This document shows, one piece after another, positions 50,593 through 58,232 of a DNA stretch of 64,000 nucleotides. Below the pieces are notes generated by a model that had not been told where the DNA came from, made no database searches, and worked only from the letters and a program-made list of their open reading frames with translations. Location: assembly GCF_003390885.1 (NCBI RefSeq), contig NZ_QMEL01000009.1:34471-98470 (forward strand), read 5' to 3'. Source of the DNA: Pelagibacterium sediminicola. Its GTDB lineage: Bacteria > Pseudomonadota > Alphaproteobacteria > Rhizobiales > Devosiaceae. A program made the translations under genes and the position numbers. Position 1 is the stretch's first letter, and every line of letters starts with the position of its first letter.

Positions 50593-52226
50593 GCGGCCTC
50601 ACTGAGCCAGTCGCGGATGATCATCGAAGCCTGCTTGGGATTCTCCTCGACCAGATCGCCGACCATCCTGAGCGTTTTGACCTGGGATTCGCCCAGCGTC
50701 TTGGCCTGTTCGAGCCAGGCTTCGGTCATCGCCTCGCGCGCCTTGGCGGCGGCGACCGCGTCGGATTCGGCATCGTCTTCGAGTTCGGTGGCGGGAACGG
50801 CGGCAGCCGGGGGCAGGGCCAGCGGCTGGCTTTCGGGGGCCAGCACTTTTCTCACCAGCGGGCGCATCACAAAAAGCACCAGCGCCAGCCCGATAAGCAG
50901 GGTCACAGCCATTTCGACAAAGCGCATCAGGTCTTCGCGGGTGAAGTCGAACAGGCCCGGCGCCTCGGTGCCAGCGGTCACGTCGGGGCGCTGGGCGAAC
51001 TGCATGTTGACCACTTCCACCTGATCGCCGCGTTCGGCATCAAAGCCCATGGCGGAACGCACGAGCGCGTTGATCTGGTCGAGTTCGGCCTGGCTGCGCG
51101 GGGCGTAATCGGCATTGCCCGCCGCGTCGTATGTATAGATGCCATCGACCACCACCGCGACCGAAAGGCGTTTTACGGCCCCGGCCTCGGTGACGGTGGT
51201 TTCGGTGGTGCGCGAGATTTCGTAGTTGAAGGTTTCCTCGAGCGTCGAGGACGTATGCGAGGTGCCGCCCGCGCCCTCGGTGCCCTGTTCGGAGGCGCCG
51301 GGAAGTTCGTTGGCAACGGTTACTTCACCGAGGTTGCCGGGTCCCTGCGACTGGTCGCCGGTCTCCCGGGTCTGGGCGGAGCGCACGACCTGGCTTTCGG
51401 GATCGAAGACCTCCGAGGTGCGGGTCTGGCGGTCGAGATCGAGTTCGGCGGAGACCTGCACGCGGGCGCGGCCCGCACCCACGATGCTCGAGAGCAATTC
51501 CTCGAGCCGGGTGCGCAGGCGGTTTTCAACCCCCAGCGTGCGTTCCTCGATGGCCTGGGCGGTGACGCTCATCTCGTCGGAACCGGTCCCCGAGGCGAGC
51601 AGGGTCCCGGAGCTGTCGACGATCGAGACGGCGTTGGGCACGAGCCCTTCGATGGCCGAGGCGACGAGATGCTGGATGGCGCGGATTTCTCCGCTCGAGA
51701 GCTGGCCGCGCACGGTGAGGACGATGGAGGCGGAGGGCTCCTTGACGTCGCGGCGGAACAGTTCGCGCTCGGGCAGCACCAGATGGACGCGGGCGCTCTG
51801 GACGCGGGCGAGGGCCGAAATGGTACGGGCAAGCTCGCCTTCGAGCGCGCGGATATGGTTGACGTTTTGGACGAAGCTCGTGGCGCCGAGTGTCGACTGC
51901 TGGTCGAAGATCTCGTAGCCTACCTGCCCGCGCCGGGGCAGGCCGCTTTCGGCAAGGCTCATGCGGATGGCGGTGATCTGGTCGCGCGGCACGAGGATGG
52001 TGGCGCCCTCGGCGCGCAATTCGTGCGGCGTGCCCATCGCGCTCAACTCGGCGATGATGGCGGCGGAATCCTCGAACTCGAGATTGGTATAGAGCGGCGC
52101 GAGCTGGGGGGTGGTGGACCGGATGATGATGAATGCGAAGAACCCCACCAGCATGACCGCAACAACCGCCATGGCGGAGATGCGGGCGACCCCGAGCTTT
52201 TGCAGCAATTCCCCCAGATTATTCAC
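50589..52226 (-). CDS. fliF: Flagellar MS-ring protein FliF
   Basis: Basal-body MS-ring. 545 residues from GTG 52226, with the two membrane helices near the ends (about 15-36, ARISAMAVVAVMLVGFFAF; about 433-452, EMAVTLLIGLALVLFVM) and the YscJ/FliF periplasmic domain including SGLPRRGQVGYEIFDQ and RVQSARVHLVLPERELF. A TTG four codons upstream is an alternative start; neither has a strong ribosome-binding site. First gene of fliF-fliG-fliH-fliN-flbD-flhA. Confidence 0.96.
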   Translation of the reverse strand: MNNLGELLQKLGVARISAMAVVAVMLVGFFAFIIIRSTTPQLAPLYTNLEFEDSAAIIAELSAMGTPHELRAEGATILVPRDQITAIRMSLAESGLPRRGQVGYEIFDQQSTLGATSFVQNVNHIRALEGELARTISALARVQSARVHLVLPERELFRRDVKEPSASIVLTVRGQLSSGEIRAIQHLVASAIEGLVPNAVSIVDSSGTLLASGTGSDEMSVTAQAIEERTLGVENRLRTRLEELLSSIVGAGRARVQVSAELDLDRQTRTSEVFDPESQVVRSAQTRETGDQSQGPGNLGEVTVANELPGASEQGTEGAGGTSHTSSTLEETFNYEISRTTETTVTEAGAVKRLSVAVVVDGIYTYDAAGNADYAPRSQAELDQINALVRSAMGFDAERGDQVEVVNMQFAQRPDVTAGTEAPGLFDFTREDLMRFVEMAVTLLIGLALVLFVMRPLVRKVLAPESQPLALPPAAAVPATELEDDAESDAVAAAKAREAMTEAWLEQAKTLGESQVKTLRMVGDLVEENPKQASMIIRDWLSEAA

Positions 52227-52306
52227 GCAGCACCCCAAAAGCCCGATACCCGGCGCGGGTCAGCCGAAGCAGCCGCGTCAGTGGGCAAAATATGCCTAGC
52301 GGATGG

Positions 52307-52321
52307 TAAACAAGGTGTTAA
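52307..52321 (-). promoter_or_regulatory. Candidate CtrA box upstream of fliF
   Basis: Minus strand: TTAA, seven bases, TTTA, one mismatch from TTAA-N7-TTAA, about 80 bases upstream of the fliF start. The fliF operon is a CtrA target in Caulobacter. The remainder of 52227-52506 shows no gene. Confidence 0.45.
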
Positions 52322-52512
52322 CCAACTCTCGCAGTTTGCGAAAATGGGCAGATTTTGCCGCTCGGGAGGGGCCGAATGGTGAAGGAAATGCCAAGCCGCG
52401 TGCCCTAAGGCGCTCTTAATTGAACGGATTGGACGGATTGCGTTCAATTCGTTCAGTTATTTTTTTGGGGGGAGCAAAATTCATGCTCTGCCGACACTGC
52501 CTCTTCCTTGTT

Positions 52513-52604
52513 CCGCTTCTCCGGCGAAAGCCGGAGTCCATGTCGCGCCATTCATGGTTGTCGAGGCCGAGCCTGGGTCCCGGCTTTCGCCGGGACAGCG
52601 AGGA
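52513..52604. repeat. Short palindrome pair, family D copy 2
   Basis: TCCGGCGAAAGCCGGA and, after about 50 bases, GTCCCGGCTTTCGCCGGGAC with AGCGAGG. Same arrangement as at 44814-44905. Sits between fliF and the end of sciP. Confidence 0.8.
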
Positions 52605-52661
52605 AGGAGGTTGCGGTTCCATCAGGGCAGGATAGGCGCGATCGGGGAGGCGGGCACAACA

Positions 52662-52695
52662 CAAAGCCCGCCGCGAAGGATCGTGGCGGGCTTTG
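52662..52695 (-). terminator. Hairpin terminator after sciP
   Basis: Perfect 11-base stem CAAAGCCCGCC / GGCGGGCTTTG, loop of 12, about 40 bases beyond the sciP stop. The following T tract on the minus strand is short, so it may be a weak terminator. Confidence 0.6.
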
Positions 52696-52732
52696 GAGTT
52701 GGATGCGCGTTCCGGGTCCGGCGCCGGAGGGA

Positions 52733-53011
52733 TCAACCCTCGCGGTAGTGCTGAATCCAGGTGGTACGCAGACCGGCCAGGCCGTGCTTGTCGATGGCTG
52801 CCTGCCAGTTGAGAAACTCGTCAACGCTCAAGGTGTAGCGCTCACAAGCCTCTTCCAGACTCAGCAGGCCACCACGCACCGCAGCGACGACTTCCGCCTT
52901 GCGGCGAATGACCCATCGCTTGGTATTGCTGGGCGGCAGATCGGCGATGGTCAGCGGGCTGCCATCGGGACCGATCACGTATTTCACGCGCGGACGCATT
53001 TGGACGGTCAT
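52733..53011 (-). CDS. sciP: DUF1153 protein, CtrA inhibitor SciP
   Basis: SciP is a small helix-turn-helix protein that blocks CtrA-dependent transcription in early cell cycle in Caulobacter. 92 residues, nearly all the DUF1153 domain: VKYVIGPDGSPLTIADLPP, KRWVIRRKAEVVAAVRGG, LSLEEACERYTLSVDEFLNW, then DKHGLAGLRTTWIQHY. ATG at 53011 or 52999. A candidate CtrA box lies upstream. Located next to fliF, a likely shared target. Confidence 0.92.
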   Translation of the reverse strand: MTVQMRPRVKYVIGPDGSPLTIADLPPSNTKRWVIRRKAEVVAAVRGGLLSLEEACERYTLSVDEFLNWQAAIDKHGLAGLRTTWIQHYREG

Positions 53012-53064
53012 TTTACTCTCTACTCAACCTGACCATAACCAATATCCACACTAATGCGGCTGGC

Positions 53065-53079
53065 TTAAAATTTGGCTAA
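53065..53079 (-). promoter_or_regulatory. Candidate CtrA box upstream of sciP
   Basis: Minus strand: TTAG, seven bases, TTAA, one mismatch from the consensus, about 55 bases before the sciP ATG. sciP belongs to the CtrA regulon in Caulobacter. The surrounding 53012-53130 is AT-rich; the rest of the gap to flgD is repeat. Confidence 0.45.
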
Positions 53080-53233
53080 AGGGAAACTTACAGGTGGTTA
53101 AAGTCTTCTTGCAAATTGACAAAATGCGGGGGTGGGGAGGGGAAGCCTGGGTCATTTCAACGTCAGGACTGGACTGCCCGGACGGGGCCGGGCAATGACG
53201 GGGAGAGAGGAAGAGCAGCATAACCTCGCTCTT

Positions 53234-53439
53234 AGCTCGTTTCAGATTTTGACGGAAACACCCGGCTTCCACCATCCTGGAGGAATTGCGCTAGATTCCG
53301 GCAATAAATGCCGGAATGACAGTGGTGTTTTCTGCCAGCTCTCCCTCCCTCCAATGTCATCCCGGCATTTATTGCCGGGGACCAGAAGGGTGCCTCCGCG
53401 GACGCGGACCTTCTTGATTCCGTCAAAACCTGAAATGCT
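53234..53439. repeat. MITE-like inverted-repeat element, family C copy 2
   Basis: Same ends as copy 1: TTTCAGATTTTGACGGAA and TTCCGTCAAAACCTGAAA, 206 bases, with ATTCCGGCAATAAATGCCGG and CCCGGCATTTATTGCCGGGG inside. Stops 14 bases before the flgD stop codon. A lone family-D-like hairpin (GCCCGGACGGGGCCGGGC) is just before it, near 53177. Confidence 0.87.
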
Positions 53440-53452
53440 TCAGGAAAAAAAC

Positions 53453-54142
53453 TCAGGCGGCTTCGTCTTCAGGGGCATCCCCTGCCGGCATTTCGCCGCC
53501 GACCGAGGTTATGCCAGAAAGCGGTATGCGCAGCCCGGCGATGATGAGCTGGGGTTCGGGCCCGGAGAGGTCGACAGCCTCCACCACGCCCATCAGTTCG
53601 GTGGTCGCGGGGATATAGGTGCCATTTGAATCGCGGGCGTCGATGGTGATGGTGAACTGGCCGCTGGTGAGCTTGTTGCCATCGCTCCTGGTGCCGTCCC
53701 AGACCAGTTCGTCCGTACCGGCCTTGAGCGCGAGCTTCTCGGTGTAAACGACGTTGCCGTTCTGGTCCTTGATGGTCACGGTCGAGTTTTCGGCGGGCTT
53801 GTCGAGCTTGAAGATCCAGTTGGCCTTGCCATCGCGCAATTCGGTGGTGGCGCCGGAAGCGGTCACCGTCTTGCCGACATAGGTGACGGCGTTGGAATTG
53901 GTGGCGTTCTGGGTCGATTGCAGCATGGCCTGCAGGAACTCGTTGGTCTTTAGCTGCTGTTCGACGGAGGTGAACTGGACCAGTTGCTGGGTGAACTGAT
54001 TGGTGTCCATGGGTTCGAGCGGATTCTGGTTCTTGAGCTGGGTGATGAGAAGCTCAAGGAAGGTGTCGAAATTGTCGGCGATGGTGCGGCGCTGGGTATC
54101 GAGCCCCCCACCGGTGCCTGAAATGCCGGAAACATCGGACAT
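53453..54142 (-). CDS. flgD: Flagellar hook-capping protein FlgD
   Basis: Scaffold for hook assembly. 229 residues. The N-terminal NFDTFLELLITQLKNQNPLEPMDTNQF (given in part: FLELLITQLKNQNPLEPMD) is the export and family signature; the C-terminal part has the FlgD Ig-like and Tudor-like domains (WDGTRSDGNKLTSGQFTITI). Twelve bases downstream of fliK, so co-transcribed from the sigma-54 promoter. Confidence 0.95.
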   Translation of the reverse strand: MSDVSGISGTGGGLDTQRRTIADNFDTFLELLITQLKNQNPLEPMDTNQFTQQLVQFTSVEQQLKTNEFLQAMLQSTQNATNSNAVTYVGKTVTASGATTELRDGKANWIFKLDKPAENSTVTIKDQNGNVVYTEKLALKAGTDELVWDGTRSDGNKLTSGQFTITIDARDSNGTYIPATTELMGVVEAVDLSGPEPQLIIAGLRIPLSGITSVGGEMPAGDAPEDEAA

Positions 54143-54154
54143 GGCGCTCTTCCC

Positions 54155-55540
54155 CTAGACCCAGAGGTTGACGGCGTCGAGACGGGCATAGCCGCGCATC
54201 GTGCCAGGTGAAGGAATGGACGGTTCGGCGGTGCCGGGGTCCGCGGCGACGCTTGCCATCCAGCGGTTGCGTTCATCGGGCTGGTCGTGGCCGCCATTGT
54301 CCTGCTGCAGTGAAAATTCGAGATCGGTCTTGCCGCCGTCGAGCCCGGCATCAAGAAGCGCGCGTTCCAGCGCCCGCTGGTCGCGCTGGAGCAGGTCCAG
54401 CGTCTCGCTTCTTTCCACCGCGAGGCGGGCGACGACATTGCCCGAATTGTCCATCTCGATGCGCACGTCCACCCGGCCAAGCTCGGGCGGATTGAGCCTG
54501 ATCTCGAAGCGCGAGACGCCATTCTGGATCGAGCGGGCGATTTCCACGGCGATGTGGGGCACGTTGATGCGCGGCTCGGGCCGGGTATAGGCGGCAGCTT
54601 CGGGCCGCGCCGCGCCGTGCGCTTGAGGCGATGGCTGGGCAGGGCCGGTGGGCAGCGTGAGGCCGTCCGGCGCTTCGGTGGAGGCATCGGGGGCGCTGGC
54701 AGCGCCTGTCGCGGTGGCGGCGGCCGCCGCCTGTGCGTTGCCTTGCGTTGCGGCATCCCTTGCCGGGGTGGAGACCTGTTCTGTGTCCCCGGTGAGGCTG
54801 CGGCCGGTCTGGCCAGTATCCGTTGCGGGCTTCCCGGACGGCGCCGAGGTGTTTTCGGAGGCCGGGTTCCCGCCGGTCATGGCCGAGGGATTGGGTTTGG
54901 CTTCGCTTTCGACGAGCTTGAGCCTTGTGGCCGCATCGGGCTCGGCATTGGCGAGCGCGGTCTGGATGGCGGCGGCCTGGGCGTCGAGGCGGGCGGCAAG
55001 GCCGGTCAGCCCGGCGGCAAGCTCGGGCGCGGTCTCGCGCAATTCGCCGCCGATGCGGGTGGCCAGCGCCGCAAGGGTTTCCAGAACGGAAGCGGGATCG
55101 CCCGCGTCGGCCTTCATCTCCAGCCCCAGCGTTTTGGCGATATCGCGGAGTTGGGCGAGGAGCGGGGAGTCGGGGTCGATGATGGCGCCGGTGTCGAGCA
55201 GATCGGTGACGGTTTCAATAAGACCTGCAAGGGTTTCGAGCGCACCGCCCTCGATGGGCAGTTCGTCCTCTATGTCCCGTTCGAGACCGGCAAGCTGGCC
55301 AAGAAGCTCGCCGAGGGCGTCGGACAGGGCTTCGAGATCGATGGCCTGCGCATCGGGCAGCGGCGTTTCGGCGGCGGGCGTCTTGCCGATGATTTTGGCC
55401 GCGCTGGGCTGGGCCGGCGATGACGCGCCTTCAAGCAGGACGGCGAACCCGGACGCACCGGATGCGCCCGATTTTTCCAGCGCGATGGCCGGAGCGGATG
55501 GGCTGGCGATGGCGGGGCCGACGGAAATCGGGTTTGTCAC
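54155..55540 (-). CDS. fliK: Flagellar hook-length control protein FliK
   Basis: Molecular ruler that switches export specificity. 461 residues: long Ala/Pro/Thr-rich variable N-terminal part with helical stretches (about 60-200) and a conserved C-terminal Flg_hook domain (about 325-430; SRFEIRLNPPELGRVDVRIE, SETLDLLQRDQRALERALLD). Start is GTG 55540; no strong ribosome-binding site. The leader is only some 30 bases from the predicted sigma-54 start point. Confidence 0.92.
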   Translation of the reverse strand: MTNPISVGPAIASPSAPAIALEKSGASGASGFAVLLEGASSPAQPSAAKIIGKTPAAETPLPDAQAIDLEALSDALGELLGQLAGLERDIEDELPIEGGALETLAGLIETVTDLLDTGAIIDPDSPLLAQLRDIAKTLGLEMKADAGDPASVLETLAALATRIGGELRETAPELAAGLTGLAARLDAQAAAIQTALANAEPDAATRLKLVESEAKPNPSAMTGGNPASENTSAPSGKPATDTGQTGRSLTGDTEQVSTPARDAATQGNAQAAAAATATGAASAPDASTEAPDGLTLPTGPAQPSPQAHGAARPEAAAYTRPEPRINVPHIAVEIARSIQNGVSRFEIRLNPPELGRVDVRIEMDNSGNVVARLAVERSETLDLLQRDQRALERALLDAGLDGGKTDLEFSLQQDNGGHDQPDERNRWMASVAADPGTAEPSIPSPGTMRGYARLDAVNLWV

Positions 55541-55582
55541 GGCAAATCACTCGATACTGGACAGACGTCTTCACCGTCCTTG

Positions 55583-55600
55583 ATGCAAGCGGCTTGCCAA
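55583..55600 (-). promoter_or_regulatory. Sigma-54 promoter of fliK-flgD
   Basis: Minus strand TTGGCAAGCCGCTTGCAT: GG and GC of the -24 and -12 elements are exactly ten bases apart, against consensus TGGCACG-N4-TTGCA. It lies about 45 bases before the fliK start. flbD in this window encodes the matching activator. Confidence 0.8.
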
Positions 55601-55734
55601 GTTGGCGGATGGTGGGAATATCGTTATATTTCAGTGGATTGATATGACGGGTAAAGCCTTTGGACCTGTGGGACACGGCAAGATGCTCCATCGGAGCGGC
55701 AATAAGTGCCGCCCGGAGCCGGTTGTGATATCGC

Positions 55735-55848
55735 GCCCCCTCATCCGACCTTTCGCTACGCTCCGGCCACTTTCGTCATTCAAATCGCTCCACTGGAGCG
55801 ATTTGCCCTACGGGACATTCCTCAATCCCACGAGGGGAGAAGGGGAAC
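55735..55848. repeat. Degenerate family B repeat, copy 4
   Basis: Keeps CCCCCTCATCCGACCTTTCG and CCCACGAGGGGAGAAGGGG of family B, with an inserted hairpin AAATCGCTCCACTGGAGCGATTT in the middle. Lies between the fliK promoter and mnmA; no gene is seen in 55601-55931. Confidence 0.6.
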
Positions 55849-55931
55849 AGAGGCGGTTGCGGGTTTTGGGTAAAGCTCGTAAATAAGCGCATCCGCTGGC
55901 CCTTGACCCCAACCGGATGAGAAAAGAGATG

Positions 55932-57068
55932 ATGAATTCACTAGGGTTCGACCGCGCGCCGGCCGATACCCGCGTCGTCGTTGCCATGTCGGGCGGCGTC
56001 GATTCTTCGGTGGTTGCCGGATTGCTGGCCCGCGAGGGCTATGAGGTGATCGGCGTCACCCTGCAACTTTACGATCATGGCGAAGCCACGTTCCGCAAGG
56101 GCTCGTGCTGTGCGGGACAGGACATCCACGATGCGCGCCGGGTCTCGGCGGCGCTGGGGATTCCCCATTACGTGCTCGACTATGAGGAGCGGTTCAGGAA
56201 GGCCGTGATCGATCCGTTCGCCGAGAGCTATATGAGGGGCGAGACGCCGATCCCGTGCGTTGCGTGCAACCAGTCGGTCAAGTTCGTGGATCTGATGGAG
56301 GTGGCGCGCGATCTGGGGGCGGACTGCCTTGCGACGGGCCATTACGTGCGCTCCAAGGTGGTGGATGGCAAGCGCGTGCTGCTCCGTCCGCTCGACCGGG
56401 ACAAGGACCAGACCTATTTCCTGTTCGCCACCACGGGCGGGCAGCTCGACTTCCTGCGCTTTCCGCTGGGCAACATGACCAAGGACGAAACGCGCGCCAT
56501 GGCCCGCGAGATGGGGCTGACGATTTCTGAGAAGTCGGACAGCCAGGACATCTGTTTCGTGCCGAGGGGCTCTTATGCCGATGTCATCAAGAAGCTGATG
56601 CCGGAAGCCGAGGTGCCCGGCGAGATCGTCGGCATCGATGGCGAGGTGCTGGGCACGCACAAGGGGATCATCCACTATACGGTGGGGCAGCGGCGCGGGC
56701 TGGGGATCGCCTCGGGCGAGCCGCTTTACGTCGTGCGGCTTGACGCGAAAACGCAGCGCGTGATCGTCGGGCCCAAATCGGCGCTCAAGACCCATACCGT
56801 GCGCCTGCGCGATCTCAACTGGCTCGGCCCGCGCCCGCTGGCCGAAATGGCGGCGGGCAACGGGTTCGCGCTCGAAGCCAAGGTGCGCTCGACCCGGGCG
56901 CCGCAGGAAGCGGTGATCCAGATGCGCGACGGCGAGGTGTTCGTGACGCTGGTTTCGGGCGAGGCGGGCATCGCGCCGGGGCAGGCGTGCGTCCTTTATT
57001 CGGACGCGGGCGAAGGCGCGCAGGTGCTGGGGGGCGGGTTCATCGCCGAGGCGGTTCTGGCGGCTTAG
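55932..57068 (+). CDS. mnmA: tRNA 2-thiouridine synthetase MnmA
   Basis: Thiolates U34 of Glu, Gln and Lys tRNAs. 378 residues from ATG 55932 (MNSLGFDR); ATGs at 55929 and 55917 are in frame, but the purine-rich GAGAAAAGAG best serves the later ones. PP-loop [18 protein letters not shown], the catalytic cysteine regions [10 protein letters not shown] and [15 protein letters not shown], and [16 protein letters not shown] are intact. Single gene followed by a repeat cluster. Confidence 0.97.
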   Translation: MNSLGFDRAPADTRVVVAMSGGVDSSVVAGLLAREGYEVIGVTLQLYDHGEATFRKGSCCAGQDIHDARRVSAALGIPHYVLDYEERFRKAVIDPFAESYMRGETPIPCVACNQSVKFVDLMEVARDLGADCLATGHYVRSKVVDGKRVLLRPLDRDKDQTYFLFATTGGQLDFLRFPLGNMTKDETRAMAREMGLTISEKSDSQDICFVPRGSYADVIKKLMPEAEVPGEIVGIDGEVLGTHKGIIHYTVGQRRGLGIASGEPLYVVRLDAKTQRVIVGPKSALKTHTVRLRDLNWLGPRPLAEMAAGNGFALEAKVRSTRAPQEAVIQMRDGEVFVTLVSGEAGIAPGQACVLYSDAGEGAQVLGGGFIAEAVLAA

Positions 57069-57380
57069 ATCGTTTCAGGTTTTGACGGAAACGGCCTGCC
57101 ATGGCGGTTGGGGTTGGATCGCGCTGGTTTCCGGGAACAAGTCCCGGAATGACATTGGTGGCTTTGGCCGATATCTGCCCCATGCCCGCCTGTCGCCCCG
57201 GGATTCATTCCCGGGGTCCAGACCGGACCCGCCGCAATCGCGGGAACCTCGACGATCCCGTCAAACACTGGTCTGCTCTGGGGCCGTTCCTGCATACCCT
57301 GATCCGCGGTTGCTGAAACTGGAGCACGGGTCCCGGCTTTGGCCGGGACAGCGACGGAGCCAGGTCATCAAAACCTGAAC
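57067..57380. repeat. Composite repeat: family C copy 3 with a family D hairpin
   Basis: Left end CGTTTCAGGTTTTGACGGAA, core ATTCCGGGAATGAATCCC in altered form (TTTCCGGGAACAAGTCCCGG and CCCCGGGATTCATTCCCGGGG), an internal end GATCCCGTCAAACACTGG, a family D half (GTCCCGGCTTTGGCCGGGAC at about 57326) and a right end TCATCAAAACCTGAACG. This looks like a family D unit lodged in a family C element. It fills the 320-base gap after mnmA. Confidence 0.75.
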
Positions 57381-57388
57381 GCCTCAGC

Positions 57389-57577
57389 TCAATCGGTTGC
57401 CGGGGGCGAGGACGCGTCGTGCGCGCGTTCGGCTGCTTCCTGATCGGAGCGGAAATTGCCGGCGTCCCATTCGGTGGTCGTGGCGATGATCGTGCCGCCG
57501 ATGGTGATCAGCGCCAGAACGCCGAAGATGAGGAGGATGATGCGGTTGCCCCAGTCGGGCTTTTCGGGTTCGGTCAT
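57389..57577 (-). CDS. Small single-pass membrane protein
   Basis: 62 residues from ATG 57577: a short charged N-terminus (MTEPEKPDWGN), one membrane helix (about 12-34; IILLIFGVLALITIGGTIIA) and a polar tail rich in acidic residues and alanine. Not assigned. It is divergent from the ECF sigma gene with 118 bases between and could share its regulation. Confidence 0.6.
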   Translation of the reverse strand: MTEPEKPDWGNRIILLIFGVLALITIGGTIIATTTEWDAGNFRSDQEAAERAHDASSPPATD

Positions 57578-57695
57578 ACCGGGTTCTCGCTGCAGGCATG
57601 GCGGTTGACCCTCCATAGGATTTTGTCCAGAAAATTTCCAAGGAAATCGCCGGGCCATTCGTCACAGTACCGAAACCCCCGATGCAAAGGACAGC

Positions 57696-58223
57696 GTGAA
57701 CGTTCCCCTTTCAAACAACGATCTGGTGCGTCGCGCAGCCGGGGGGGACCGGGCGGCGTTTGCGGCGCTGGTGGGCGAGCATTACGATTTCATGTTCCGC
57801 ACCGCCTATAAATGGTGCGGGAACCGGGCCGATGCCGAGGATGTGGCGCAGGATGTGTGCGTGCGGCTTGCCAGAGCGTTGGGGAGCTTTGACGGGCGCT
57901 CGGCCTTTACGAGCTGGCTTTACCGCGTGGTGCTCAATGCCGTGCGGGACCGCCAGCGGCAGGGCGCGAGGCGGGCCAAACAGGCCGATGCACTGCGCGA
58001 GGTTTCAGCGTCGGACGTCGCGCCGGATCAGGAAAGCGCGGTGGCGGAGCGCCAGCTATGGGACGCGGTGCGCCAGCTGCCGGAAAAGCAGCGCGATGCG
58101 ATGCTGCTGGTTTACGCCGAGGAGCGCAGCCACGCCGAGACAGCCCAGATCATGGGGGTGAAGGAAAGCACCGTCTCCTGGTACGTGCATGAGGCCAAAA
58201 AGGCCCTCAAGGACATGGTTTAG
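57696..58223 (+). CDS. ECF-type RNA polymerase sigma factor
   Basis: 175 residues. Region 2 (about 10-85) has ALVGEHYDFMFRTAYKWCG, ADAEDVAQDVCVRLARAL and SAFTSWLYRVVLNAVRDRQR; region 4 (about 115-170) ends HAETAQIMGVKESTVSWYVH. No C-terminal extension. GTG start with AAGGA upstream. The vWA membrane protein begins nine bases downstream, so the two are one operon and the partner is a candidate anti-sigma factor. The target promoter is not evident. Confidence 0.93.
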   Translation: MNVPLSNNDLVRRAAGGDRAAFAALVGEHYDFMFRTAYKWCGNRADAEDVAQDVCVRLARALGSFDGRSAFTSWLYRVVLNAVRDRQRQGARRAKQADALREVSASDVAPDQESAVAERQLWDAVRQLPEKQRDAMLLVYAEERSHAETAQIMGVKESTVSWYVHEAKKALKDMV

Positions 58224-58232
58224 GAAAATGCG

